Assembly (NCBI RefSeq): GCF_039555335.1 | Contig: NC_092641.1 | Coordinates: 31,060,848-31,124,847 of the forward strand | Length of the DNA stretch: 64,000 bases | DNA from: Amphiura filiformis | Taxonomy: Eukaryota; Echinodermata; Ophiuroidea; Amphilepidida; Amphiuridae | Direction of reading: 5' to 3' | Shown: piece after piece, positions 25,101-40,100 of the stretch | How the letters are laid out: each line of letters starts with the position of its first letter | Position numbering within the stretch: position 1 is the stretch's first letter | The notes under the pieces: model-generated | Told to the model about the DNA's origin: nothing | What the model saw: only the letters and a program-made list of their open reading frames with translations | Databases searched by the model: none | Made by a program: the position numbers and the translations under genes

Positions 25101-28100
25101 ATATGCTGCAGCCATTACAGGAAGATAGCGAACTCAGTTTTGTACGGTTCAAAGATGATAAACCATTTGAAGTTAACAAGGTAAGGTCTAATTCGGCTTT
25201 TCCTGTTGAAATCCATACACCCTCTGTAGAAGACATGACCTTAATTTTCCACACAGGGTGTGTGAATTTCAATTGGGGTACCTAAATGGGTGACTCCATT
25301 TGAAAGCTGTATACCCCCTATGTGGGAGATTAAGGTCATATCTTCCATAGGGGGTGTATGGATTTCAACTGGAATAACCCATAAATAATGTGCACACTCT
25401 GTACTAAATGTTTCTAAAACAGAAGGCAATTGGTCATACCATTGCCTTAGTACCCCCCTTCAAAAACCAATTGTGTAAATTTGGCCATAATGTTCTTTAG
25501 CATGCATGTGATTGCCTTGGTGACCAAGCAGACTTTAGCTGAATTGCCTGGTTACCCTAAAAAAAAAAAAAAAGCAAAAATTAACTTTTTACCCTGTATA
25601 CACTTACACACCCATGTATAATGCAGATTCCTAGCTAGGACCATTCAACCCCCAACACACACTACACAGGGTTATGACTAGCCAGCTGTGAATACACCAA
25701 TATGTCAGGCTCTTCATCATAGGTATTAAATGTGACCTGTGTAAAGTTGCGAGTTTCGAGACGTTCCAACTGTTGAGTTTGCTGTTCTTTGTTTGAAGAC
25801 CCCTGTATTGGCAGTGGTATGTCCTTTGTGAATGGGAACATAATATGTGACACAATCTGGGCCATGAAAGCCAAAGGCAGCAAATTTGAAAGTAAGATAA
25901 AGGCACAAATATTGAGTAAACAACAATAAAATACATATAAAAGTATACATCACATTGTTAAGGTAATATTAAATTATAGTAACTCTATTTTCACAAATGC
26001 CTCCTTTAGCCTCCATTGACCAGATCGTGTCACATATGCTGTACACTGTATTCAATTCTGCCCCATTCAAAAAGGACATACAATGATACCACTGCCAATA
26101 CAGGTGTGTTTAATGAGAGAACAGCAACTGAATAGTTTGAACGTCTTGAAGCTGCCAACTTGTGATTTTACGCTCATTTTGTGGGAGCAGGTTACAAATA
26201 CAGACATATTTAGGTTATTTGGCATTTTCTGACATGGTAGGAGACTGCAGATGTCCACCGTTTGTTACTTGTCTTATTGTGTTTAAAATAATCTCCTATT
26301 TGATGGTGGGTGGTTATGGTTAGAGATGGCTTCAAAACATAAGGTCCGTCAGTCAACCACCAGTGCTGTTGCAGAATCAGCGGTTTAACCACATCCTATT
26401 GTTCTCAACAATAGACACCAGGCCTAACCGCTGGTTCTGACAGGATGCTGACGGTTGGGTTTTGAAACCATCCCTAATAACTGATGTATTGTTTTCTGCC
26501 ATGCAGGCATTTTGGCGATCATGTTCACATCTGATGGGTGCTGTGTTACAGAAAGCTTTTAAAGAGGAAGTCATAGTTGAGCCTGTTAGAACACCATTTA
26601 TACCACGTAAGTGATATATCATCAAAGAAGTTTATATACCAAGAGTCTGGAATCTGCCATGTTTTTTGTGTTGCTTACTGAGAGCAAAATAATGGGCGTT
26701 CCAGTTGAAATCCATACACCCCCTAATGGAAGACATGACCTTAATCTTTTAAGCAGGGAGCATGAATTTCAATTCAGGGTTATTAGGTACATAAATAGAA
26801 TAAAATGAATAGATAAACATGCGCATGTTTCAAACTCAAAAGTTTGTCAGACATGTACAGAATTAATTCAGACACTGTACACTGTACATGTGGAAGACAT
26901 GGCCTTAATCTCTTACACAGGGGGTAAATGGAGACACCCATTCAGGTAACCGATTATGCAATATTGGGATATTCCATTTGAAATCCATACACCCCCTACC
27001 TAAGACATGGCCTTAATCTCCCACACAGGGGGTGTAGATTTCAAATGGGGTTACCCATTCAGGTAACCCCTTTTGAAATTCACACTCCATGTGTGGAAGA
27101 TTAAGGTCATGTCTTAGGTAGGGGGTGTATGGATTTCAATTGGAATAGTCCTTTTCTTTGTGCATTAAAGTAGTCATATTGACTTTGCATGGTCATCTCT
27201 TAGTAGAACTTAATGGGATCTTCCAGTGCCCAATGTTTGGTTCATTTCTTTTTTACCCCTGTAGTCTCGGCAGGTTGCTTTGCCTATGATGTTAATATAC
27301 CCTTCAAGTGGGAACCAACCAGAGAAGAACTTGTGATACTCTCCAGAGAAGCTTACGTCATCATGAAGTCAAAGGCCAACTTTGAGAGGTTAGAGGTCAG
27401 ACCAGATGTTGCAATGGAAATCTTTGAAGATAATGTGTGAGTAATCAATGACAACACAACACAATTTATTGTTACCAAAGTAAGTGTGTTAGTGTAGGGC
27501 TGCTAAGAATAGGCAATTGTGCTATTTGCGGTGCAATTCGCGTATTTTGGCTCCCATTTTTTTTTATATAGATTTTGCATTTTTGGCGGGAAATCACAGA
27601 TTTTTGCATTTTTTGGAAAATCAGGGTGCGTTTTTTTGCCTCCAAAATTGCGTATTCTTAGCAGCCCTATGTTAGTGTCACAGACCAGATAGGGAAGTCC
27701 TCTTTTGGTCTATTCACTAACGCGCTTGCCTTTTAACCACAGTAAGTTTGAGGCCCGGCAGGACTGGAAGTGACTCAAACATAGCATGGTATACCTCGAT
27801 GAGCAGTTTGTGATAGAAATGGTGGCAGAGGTGGTCCCTGATGTTTCTTAACACCAGGCAGACTCATCCATTGGAAAGAGAACATTAGGAGTTATTCAAA
27901 TTGGCTGGCCGGGTCCAGGAAGTAAGGTGTATCCTTGCGCCTTATAAGGAGAGGGAGCTCTGTCACCAAGGTATAAGTTTGTAGTGTCATAGACCAGACT
28001 GGGAACTTGAAGTCCTCTTTTGGTCTATGCACTATCACGCTTGCCATTTTAACCACAAAGACGTGGGTTTGAGGCCCGACAGGATCGGAAGTGACTCGAA

Positions 28101-31100
28101 GATAGCCAAGAATACTTTGATGAACAGTTTGTGACAGTATCATTATTGTGGTGTTACAGTTGAAAATGAAATATCTGATTTTCAATGATTTTTTTTTAAA
28201 TTTCTGATTTAGTGAAGCACTCGAGGTGTCTTGATATAGTAAAGTGATTCTTATAATAAGTTAAAGTAAGACTTAAAGCAGTTTTGGATTTCCATGAATG
28301 AAGATCAGGACTAAGGCAGTGAAATGAATGTAGGCCTATACGTGTAAAAACTGATTCACTCTCTTTATTCTGGTGTCAACTGCAGATGACAAGTTTTAAA
28401 AAAAATGTAAATTCAAAAATTTCAGAATTGTACATTGCCATGACCATATTTAGAATCGGCATGAAAATATGCACCAAAATGAGTACAAACAAGCCTAGTA
28501 TTGGTTCAGTGGTTCTTGAAGTAGCTCTTGATATTTTGAGAAAATCTCAAAACTTGGGACTTTTTATGTTGAAGTCTAAGTATGGCTGGCACACAGAGCA
28601 TTAAATTACCACTTCAATCTTCAATTGTTGCACTCCTAACAAAGTGTGGTGCTTGACTGCTTGTCCAAGGAGACTCTTGATGATGCTCAAAGATGTGCAG
28701 TTGTGCGATGTGCAGAAACTATACAGGTGCGAGTAAAAAGTAGATGCCCAACTAGATGATCTGGTGAACTGCAGTGGGCTGCATAGCCCGGACTGCAGGG
28801 AGAGTTACTGACTGAAAGATGTTTAGTGATGCTGCTGACACAGCTTCCAGAGGTAGTCTGTTCCATGTAGGAATTGTCCGAAAAAGAATGAGTATTCGTA
28901 CAGGTTGCATCTTGCATGCACTGGGTTATAGCACTCTTGTAACATTTTCCTTTGTCTTCTCCTCTCCTCCTTCTTTCAGGTACAAGAAGCATTTTGTAGA
29001 GCAGCTCCAAGGCAAAGGTTTAAACAGAGTAACACTATTTAGATTAGGTGACTTCATTGATATCAGCAGGGGTCCTATGATGACTAACACAGACTTCTTC
29101 TCACCTCATAGATTTGTATTTACATGTGTAAGTATTAACAGCCAATCAGGTGGTTATTCCATACACCCCCTATGGAAAACATGTCCTTAACCTCACACAC
29201 ACAGGGGGTGTACATTTTAGATGGAGTCACTCATTATGGTAACCCCATTTGAAATTCACACTCCCTGTTTGGGAGATTACGGTCGTGTCGTCTATTTGGG
29301 GTGTTTGAATTTCAAATGGAATAGCCCATTTACATATTGCCCATGATGCATCTTGGTTTTAACTTCTAAATATTTCACACATAAAAATGGCGGACAAGAA
29401 ATGTCACTATAAATTTGTATAACCCTGGCGGACAGACCTTTTAAGTAGGGTTGGTCGGTCTGGCTTTTTTTCTTAGTTGCAACATTTACTGTGCATGGTG
29501 TTCACTACCCATATCTTCAGCGACCTATCTGAGACCGCCGTCCATATTTTTAAAATCTGGGACGGTCGGGCAGGTTTCTTTTTTCTTGCCTTATGGATGA
29601 AAATTAAGCTTATTTAGCCAATGTCAGATCAACAACATGGGGTTATCAGCAGAAATAATTTCTTAACATATTGAACTAATGCCTCGGCTATTTGGTACTT
29701 CACAATATCACAGTAATTGAAAGAAAAGTGCAAATGTTCCTCATTTTTTGGTACACAGATTTTGCATCAATCTCATACAACAGAGTGACCAGACATACCA
29801 CATGCTTGATTGTAGCAGGCTTACGGGCAGAAAATGCTAACCCTGATTAGTATTGATACATTGTGGTGTTGGTTGGGGTTTTTTTTTGCTAACCCTGATT
29901 AGTATTGATAACTTGTGTCTTATTTGTACTGCTAACCCAGATTATAGTACTGACAGCTTTTGTAATTTATTCTGATGAACCCAGATTAATATTGAAAACT
30001 TGTGTTATTTTTGCAACTAACCCCGGTAATTACCGTATTCGTTCCAATAAGCGCCCATGCCCCAATAAGCGCCCACCCAGGGTATTTTCATTTTGCTAGA
30101 GGGTACCATTAATGTTGAGAAGTAATGGATAGACGCCAATACAGTGAAATAGCTGGGGGATTAGAAGTCCTGTGTAAACTTGCAATACAGTTTCTGCATA
30201 AGAAAAGCTACTAGAATGTCTCAGGACCCTTTTATAATGTACAGAAATTAGTCTCTAATAATCGCCTCTTACCAAAAATTTAGCTAAACCATGTAAAAAA
30301 TAAGTGCCCACCCAAAATGACTTTGTTAAGCACCCTAGGCGCTTATTGGAATGAATACGGTAAGTATTGTTAATTTTTCTTACTTTAACTGCTAACTGTG
30401 ATTAGTATTGATATTTTTTTTGTCTGCATTGTATTCTACAGGTTCATAGTATAGATGATTATTTAAGACCGAAGGTAAGTGCTTGTCTCTGGTGATATTT
30501 AATTTGAAATAATTCGTTAAAGCATGCACAATGTTTTAATTCATGCAATAAGTGTTGTTCATGAAACCTGCTCTACATTTTTCAGACAGTTGTACTATGG
30601 GTTTTTTTTTGTAAGACAACATATGCATACCCTGGAGTATATGTGACACGATCAAGGGAAATGAGTCGGATGTTGCTAATATTGATTTTGAGATATTGGC
30701 AAAGAAGGTGTTAAAATTCTTTTGTTTTATATTGTTTTCAGCGATTGATAAATTGATATAACTTTGCAAAGAAAAGTTGTATCAACATGGGGTTTTCAGT
30801 TTCTGAAAGCTCTAAATGTCCTCTTTAGAAACCTATATAAAACTCATTTTTGACCAGGGTCGACATGTGACTCATTCCCCTTGATCATGTCACATATTTT
30901 TAATGCGTGACTAAAAACAAAACAAAAAATACCCATTTAATTTTTTTTAAAGCCCAGCATGTAGTAGGGCTACACGCTGGGATGGCTTTTGCATACTTAT
31001 ACTTGCCAGTTTATGAGTCCAACCTTTTTATACCAAAGTGTTGTTTTAGACTTGTTGAAAAACTCATGTACATTTTTTGCTGTTTCTCTTTACAGAATAA

Positions 31101-34100
31101 ATTGTTAAGATTCCAAGGAGTAGCCCTGCCAGCTGATTTTGATGTAAGTGTGATAGATAAATGAGTGTTTTAGACAAAAATGTTAAGGGAGTACAACTTT
31201 AAAGGTCTACTGAGCTCAGCCATGCTTTGCTGTCTTCGATAACGCATTGTATCGAAGAGGTACCTAGCTTTTATCAAAACCCAAACCCATAAAAGCCTGT
31301 AGCAAACTCCGTCAGGCTCCGCTCAATTGTACACACCGCTCCGATACCACGCGTTGACCAAATAGCGATTGAATCTATTTTACGACCATGCTTGAATTAA
31401 CAACCCCTTGAAACCTAATTACACCACTTTATGTAAACATTTTGTTGGAGTAAGTTCCAGACTTTCTATTGACCGCAGACACGCCCACAGTCATGCTTAT
31501 TTAATGACCACAAAGGAAATTGATTATGGTTTTACCATCGACCGCGTTTATAATCCTGTTGCTTTGCTGACTGCTCCGATAGATATCAGCAAACTTGTAT
31601 ACTGTTCGCTTGTTCCTATCGAACGCTCTGGCGTACGTGAACCATTATCGAAGACAGCAGCATGGCTGAGCTCAGTAGACCTTCAAATCTGTACTCCCTA
31701 AGAAGACTTTAAAGAAAATTGCAGCAACAATACATTGAAATTGTGTTAGGTTTCAGTAAAATGGATTCAAAGGGTATTTTCATAGTTGGAAGTTAATAAA
31801 TAACTGTGCATCAGTTGTTTGGAGGATATATATTGTGAAAAATCTTAACATTTTGCCTTTGGAACCGAGGATCACCCATTGGGATATTCGAAGGTATAAA
31901 GCAAAATGTTTTGATTTTTCATAATACCCAACATGTAACTGATTCAAAAGTTATTGACCTAATTCATAACCTGTTTCAAAATTACTTGACAAAATGACAA
32001 GATTTTATTCTCACAAATGTCTAAAAGTAAACAATTTAACCACTAACTACCAATTACAGCAGCGCAAAATATGCTTTGTGCAAATAGGGTAGCTGTGTGC
32101 ATATGAACTGTTCCATCGCATAGGATGCATGCACATGGAAGTCATTGCTTACCGTAATTGCTCGCTACGTCACATGCAGACAGAGGTCATTCATTTAAAC
32201 TTACATTTATCCTTGCGAAGAATTGAACAGGCTAAAGCGGACTTACCAGTTACAGCATGTGTGAATATTGTAGTTTGTGGCGTGAATGGTTCCATTACAT
32301 AGGTTGCGCGAACGGGGAAGTCTTTATACCGTGTAATTCTTTGCTACATCACATGCGGAGGACATTGATGGATATCAATAACCTCCACATATAATATTTG
32401 AATGTATCATCTAACAAGCAATTTGTTTGGGACACACATATGGTGTTTTATGCGAGGTTATGAGTATATACCACAGAGATAGAGAAGGAGAACCGGGACT
32501 CCCTATACCGCCACATACAATGGTGTAGTCAGTTATGGAGAGAAAATTGGATGTAATCGGGTTCTTGCCGACGGTGTGCAGAGATGAACGAAAACAATTC
32601 TGCGTCACATCTTCAGCGTCTTGGTATCGCATGCAGGTCGTATCAAGTGCGTCTTTCAAATGCGCCCATCATGCGATGTCACGTTTGCATGGCAACGAGT
32701 GCCTCGTTCGCATTCCGAGGGAAACCGAATACCCCCAATTTTTGCTCCATGCCTGTATCAAGATGGCGGTCGAGTCCCGCTTCTCTTTCTCTAATTCTGT
32801 GGTATATACTAGTCTTTTCCACCCCAACCAGACTTAATGGCATGCAAATGTGTTTAAGGTAAATTATTGGGGAAATTGGAATATGAATTATGTCACTGCA
32901 AAACTTGTTGTTATGTTGACCCATGAGTATAGAATATGAGTGATATAAAACAAATACTAGATGCCGAGTCTCATACAACATAACACACTGTCACAACATT
33001 GTGAACTTGTGACAGTATTGCTACAACGTTACACAATTGTTTTTAAACAACACACAAAAAATGTTTGCCAGAAAGCAATACTTGTGCTACTGGAAACAAA
33101 CTTGTGTCTTTATTTAGCCTGAGAGGTTATGATTTCTGATGCCTTGATGCATCCCCCCAAAGGTGCCCATCTAACTATTCAAAATTACATGCGTAACAGG
33201 AGAGTAATTTTGAAAAGTTAAGATGGGCCTAAGCATTTACCAAGGTTGAAAAACAGGAACTGGCCATTTAGTCCAAAGGTTCATTAGTATAAAAAGGGTT
33301 ATAGTTAGGGTTTAGGGTATTTTAGGTCTGGGTTAGGGATAATGGTAAGGTTACCATTACGATTAGGGTTGGGGTTAGGCTATGATTGGGGTCAAAGTTA
33401 AGAGTTGGAGTCAGGATTAGAGTCAGGGTCATGTTTAGGATTAGAGATGGGTTAGGATTAGGGCTTAGGTTACAGATTAGGATTAGGGCAAAGTTGTTGG
33501 GTTTTCGGACTAATTATTCTTCGTACTATCGACACGTAATTGAAAAAACTCAAACCTTTCAATTTTCCTTTATATAACCCTCATAAATGTATAACATCAG
33601 TAGATCTAGAGTAATACACATAAGCATTGCTACATAATTATTCACACATTCATTATATATATTTATATAGTTATGCAGCATTCCCTTTTCTAGGCCAGGC
33701 ATGCTATATTTTAGCAGCACATTTGCAAAAGAAAAAGCAAATTTTATTCCTTCAACTACAAATACGGTACTTTTTGTTTCACATGCAGTATGATCTCAAA
33801 GTATGATCTCATAGTAAATTTATTATTTTTATCATCAATATTACATATTTAGTTCAACCATTGCTATTTAATTCAGTGGTGGCTTCAGGGACATTGAGAA
33901 TTCTGCCCCCCCCTCATCAAATTTATTTTCAAATGGGAAATTTGCACTTTTTTTAGACCCAAAATGAAAAATTTTAGGCAAATTTCAGGTGTGTACTCTC
34001 TAAAATGTTCTTTCCCATTGTCTCCCCACCCAAAAATAAACAAAACAGTTATTAGTTTCAATACCAGGCCCTTGTGTCTGCCTGATATTTTGAGCCAGAA

Positions 34101-37100
34101 CATAATAATGAAAACTAATAATTTATAGCCAGAAATGAACTGTTTTATTTTACGTGTTTTATAAATTTCTGCAGATCAGTGATGAAATGATCATGCAAAT
34201 AACATATCAAACATTGCAATAATACAAAGGAAATATGATAAGTATTGCTGATTGGGCTATTCCAGCTGAAATCCTTACACCCCCTGTTATAGGGGGGGGG
34301 GGTGTATGGATTGCAGAGATGATCAGGCATGATCTTAATCTCCCACACAGGGAGTGTAAATTTCAAATGGGATTACCTGAATTGGTAACTTTATTTGAGA
34401 TCTACACCCCCCCATATCTTTCATAGTGTGTATGTATTTCAACTGGAACAACCATTACAACAAACAAAAGGTACCAACAAGTTCCATTTACTGTCTGAGC
34501 CAACCATTTTTTTAAATGGTATACCAAGTACATGGTGCTATGGGTTTGGGATTTTCTTTTGCTACTGTACATTAGTGGACCCAACCAATGATTTTTGGCA
34601 TCCTTAAACCTGAAATGATAAAAATTTGATTGGTTCCAAATTTTTTCTATGCCCCCTGTGATCAAAGTTCATAGTGGGACCAAAACTTTTGTAATGTATC
34701 TCATATTTTGTTCCTCTCATTGCTGGGAATAAAAAAGTCACTGTCATATTTTAAGTTCAGGAGTTATAAGCTTGAATCTAGGTCAAATGTCAAAAATTTC
34801 ATACACAGAGGTTAAATTAAAAAATGGTCTGATTTCATTGAAACTGGTCTCAAATTACTCCTCTTTGACATAAGAAATCTCAAATATATACTTAATTCAC
34901 AGTTTTCGTGCAGTTAAGTCCAGTAGAAATATGTACCGGTACATACATAAGCTTCGACTTATGATTACATCCAATTCGGAGAGTATACATTTCTTGAACA
35001 AATTATTTTCCTGTTTTGTTTGTCGAGAGGAGTAATTTGAGAAAATTTGGGCTCTGTACATTAGATATTTGACCTAAGTTATTCTATAATTCCTGAACTA
35101 TTTATTTACTAATCCCTAGCAATGAGAGGAACAATTTGAGGTGTTAGAACATGATAGAACAGATTTTTCATTTTGGCCTTCGACCTCTCGTGAGAAGCAT
35201 ACTAGGGGTATAGGAAAATTCCATCAATTCTAGTTTTTTCATTTGAGGTGTAAATGGATGCCAAAATCATTGGTTCCACTAATGCAGCGATACAAAATGC
35301 TAACTCAAATATCACCACATAGGGCCAAGCACTAACCTACCCCCCAACAAAAGAATCATTAGACTGTGACTGTCTCCTTGGGACTGTATGACATTTGTGA
35401 TAGCTATATAACATTGGATATGTGCTATTATGAGCCTCTTATGCTGCAGAGGTATCCTTTGTCATAAATGTCACACATATATGAATAATAAATACAGATA
35501 TGAGGAGCAGAATGACACGTCTCTAGCACTTATTAAATATTATTAGGTGCAAAGATATGATTTTTTGTTAAATATATTGTAATTGCGAATTGTAATCCAG
35601 CGTGTAATTACACAATGCCACTAGTTGGCTGCCAATAGTCGTGAACACTGAACAGTAAATACATGTATATAAAGTCCTTCCCAGTTTGCAAATGGTGATC
35701 ATGAATATGTACTTATGTGCTCTTTAAAAGGAGTTGTGCTTTATACAGTAGAAATTTCAACACAGCCTGACATAGCATGACGATTTTTTGCGTACACTAC
35801 GCGGTGGACGCCAGTGTGTGTGACTGTGCATGCATAAGGCCAAAAAAATTATTGTGTTGTCCTCAGCGACCGACCCTAAATCCTGAAAAATCAGGGTCGC
35901 AATTTTTTTTAAATATGTTTTTCACAAATTAAATTAATATATTATTGAAAGACTAGTCTTTTAATTTAATTATCTAACAAGTATCCAGTAGATAATCAAC
36001 CGACCGACCTAATTTTTCCATTTTTCCCACTTGAGAGCAACATAACAATTTTTTTTGCCTAATGCGTAACATTGCAGTCACAAAATTCAAAGAATTGGCA
36101 CAAGTCTAAAAAGCATTTAACATTTGGAGTATAGGTTATGAGTTAGCTCGTAATATTTTTTTATGTTGTTAATTTTGATAATTGGTTTTAAAAGATATTC
36201 GAAAATTTGTTTTCAGAAAATAGGAACGCATAACCTGAAAGTAGTCTATTTAGTACAAGTCTTTGGGCTTGATTGTCACAGCATACTAAAAACACTCTAA
36301 AAACACAAACTGCAAAAATAAAATGGATTGTGATACAATACTGAAAATATCAACAACAACAAAATGAACACATGGGGGAATATATGTAGCGCTAAGGGTT
36401 AATTGGAGTTCACATATACTTTGATCAGCTTGTAACCTGCAGGCCTTATAACATCGCGGATTAATATCAAAATGTTTTATTTTGTGAATTGTCTTGTGAT
36501 ATCTTGCCAGAAGCATCACAAATTATTAATTCAAATCCTATACTTTATCTGCTTTCTTTAACACACAAAATATAGACCAGACAGGTCAACTAATATCACT
36601 CTTAACATGGGTCTACTTTTTGGCATAGTGCTAAAAGCCTAACATTTCCCGCCTATTAAGAGCTGATCAAACTATAGCAATGTGCACAAACATTTTTTAG
36701 GCCTTAATTAGAATTACAGGTAAATTTGTATTGATCAAATATCATTACATATATATTCATATATGTACTTGTAATCACAATTAACAACATAGGTTGTGCG
36801 TGAAATATTATTAATTAGCTCCAAACAAAGGATTTGAACCGATGTCCTTCACCGTAATCATGGCACAGTGCAGTCCATTCAGTCAAATGTTGTCATCAAT
36901 CTATTTGATCATAGTGCATTTGTTATGTGTGTGAGCTGTGGGACGAACTGTCGCGGTAGATTGCAATCATGCTTTTGAACCTCTATAGTCAGTCAGTTGA
37001 TTTGATAAATAATAAGGATCGACCAAGCATCGATGGCTGATCAAAAGATTGAACTAATTTGTTATTGCATTAGCTATGTTTCATTTGGCAACACGGGAAA

Positions 37101-40100
37101 ATATTTTTTTTAATAAAAAAAAAATAGTGTTGTACTTTTCTGGAATATATGGAGCAAAACTGTGTACAACATGATATATGTTGATTAGACAATGAGCCCA
37201 GCCAGTTGCCTCAATTCACAAACTTTTTCCCCTCTACCTAAACAGTCTTGGCAATATTTGCTTGTCAAAGAGGTCTTGCATGCATACACAGTGTTTTTAG
37301 CCAAAGAGATTAGTGTTTGTAATAATCTGGTTGCATTTGGTAAAATAAGTTTGAACACAACATGATATAAAAAGATGAGAAATTCGAAAAGGTGAAAAAT
37401 TCTGCAGACCGTGGATATAATACATGTAGCTAATCTTCAGAAATTATATGACTGCTGCGACTCAACAAGCATGTTCAGTGACAATGTGATATGTTTACAT
37501 TATTGTGCTGTAGATGAAAACCCTGTAACCAATCAAATTAAAAGCACTGAGCAAGATTATTCAAGTTCTCCCGAACATTATAACTAAACCCCATGAGATC
37601 TACCTGCTGAGTGGCCAAAAAAAGTTTTCATTATCAATTGGACCAATCAGCAACATTGTTAGAATAATTTCACCACACAAAAAAATTGGGGTGAATTATT
37701 TGCAAAGCTCCATTCTGATTGGTGGTTACAGTGAAGATATCATGTAATTGACCAATCAGAGGCAATGTTAGATCCGCAGGTAGTGCTCAGGGGGTTAAAT
37801 CTAAAGCTTTTATTTCAAGTCACATCTTTCTGAAGACTTTGACATGTTTCCATTCGAGCACTAAGAGCTTCCCATCTTTTGTGACAGCAACATCAGTCGG
37901 GAATTCCACATCGGTAGTGATGCAGCGCAGGAACTTGCCGTCAGTAGAATAGTGGCAGACACCCGCTGATTTACCACCACCAGCTTGGCTTGCTATGAGG
38001 AATTCTCCGTCTCCATTGAACCATGCACCCGTTGGCCTCCATGCTATTTGTGATTCTGGATTCATGCTGAGGGTGTGGCGAACATGACCTGCGCAAGTCA
38101 CAATCTTGGCACATTCGCCGCCGCAGTTACTGATAATCATGACGTCACGATTCTGTGCCGTGCTCACAAACCAAGGTTGAATATCGACTTTAAAACTGTG
38201 GATGTGCGCACCAGATGGCTTGTGAATGCTGATGTACATCCCGGAGACATCGCCTACGACGAGGTTCTTGTCATAGGCAATAGCAAGACCGGCGAGTGTC
38301 GCAGTTTTGGAGGGTTTATCAGAATCTCCCGGGGGATGAGTCGGAAATTGACGGATAAGTTGCGCGGAACTGTCAAATACTTTGACCGAGGGGGACTTGT
38401 CTGTAACGAACGTGGTGCCGTCACTGCCGATTGCGATGCTCCGAGGACTTGATGCAGCGGAATCGTGTTTGACGTTAATGTTGCGCTGGAATTGTCCGTC
38501 GGTGTTGAAGACTTTTACTTGCGGTGAACCATAATTAGCCGTTGCCATTTCTCCAGATGGGTAGAAGGCTAAGTTTATGGCATATGTTATGTCTGCGTTT
38601 TCACACAAATGCCGCTCTTTGATCCAAGTACCACCTAGGTCATATCGAGGCATTTGATTCTGTTGATCGGTCTGCTTCTGTCTATTTGTCTGTTTTTGTG
38701 TGTCAACTACGCTGCGAGATACGTACGATTTCTCGTATACGTCGATGACATCGCCAAATGTTGGTAATCTCACTTCAGCGGACTTGTTGGGTGCAAACTT
38801 AACACCACGCGGTGACGTATCTATGCGGCAGGGCCGGATTTCACTCAGTCGCTGAAGAGTGCTGGTCAATGTAGTGTACATGGCTGCCAAATCGTATGGT
38901 GAGCCTTGCTCCATCACATGAGCGGTCATTTGTAAAGCTCTTTCAAGCTGTAGATGCTGCGTTTGAAGAGTGTCTTTCTTGCGATCGATTGGCAACTTGT
39001 ATTTGCTTCCAATCTGATCAATCTCATCCGAAATTTGTTGCTGTCGTTGTTTCAAATTGTTCAGAAACTGGTGTTCTACTTGCGCAATTGCTTGTTCTAG
39101 TTCATCTTGCGCATCATCAACAGTCTTGTCGATACGTTTCTCGATATCCTCGGCAGTTTGGCGTTTTTCCTTCACTTCCTGAGCAACTTTTTGACAGCGC
39201 TCGACGAGGTTCTTCAGTTTTTTGCCCTGATCCCCTGAAATGTCTTCCACGTTGACTAGGTTATGCGTGGAGGCATGGTGGTCCACGACGGTGCAGTCTC
39301 GGCAGATAAGAAGGCCGCAAGTCTCGCAGTAAAACCAAAGGATTTGGCCTTCGTGTTTAGCGCAGTACTTATTTTCCGAAGTTTTCAGGATATCAACCTT
39401 CCCCGAACTGATGTCGTCAAAAGATTGCATTTTATGCTCTTTCAACGTCTTGTACGTCTTGTGAGCTTCGATACATCCATCGCACAAGTGCTCTTTGCAA
39501 TCGAGACATCTGGCTATAGCATGATTATCAGGCTTATCACAAAAAGTACACATAATGGTCTTCTCCATAATTCTGTCTTTCAAAGCTTGCGTTTCTTTGA
39601 GTTTGACCACATAGGAGTTGCTCCTAATACCTGCCACGCCTCCCTTTGGCAAGGGAAACGATTCCATGCACACGGGACATTTGACCTTCCAGGTGTCTTC
39701 CTTTGCCCATTCCGATATACAGCTCAAACAGAAAGTGTGCAAACACGGCAGCGCTTTTGGATTTTGAACCGGACGGAAGCAGACGCCGCAGTGGGTCAGG
39801 TCGATCTCCTTTTCTTCAACTTGTTCATGTTCATGTTCCTCATCAAGCGTCAGCTTGGACATAGCCATATCTGTTAAACACTCTAGGCTATCAAGTAAAT
39901 GTCAGTAAATAAACAAGCTATGTTCACAAATTTCAGTCTCAAAACCAGGGCGATCGATGATCCAAAAGTCATGTACAAGTAGCTTTTGAAGAGGAAGTGG
40001 TTTCCGGGTAACACCAGAGTATTCAGTAAATCATAGGTATAGTTCAAATAGGTGTCTGTGACAGTGTACGGGTGTACTGTCTGCTCTCCTGTTCCTGTTC

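Noticed and set aside
36830-36905. Possible tRNA gene on the minus strand
   Set aside because: A B-box-like GGTTCAAATCC is present but the helices do not close, so at most a worn tRNA-derived SINE.
39263-39877. 204-codon open frame on the plus strand
   Set aside because: It is antisense to the TRIM gene, whose reading frame has complete RING and B-box ligands. The antisense frame has no domain.
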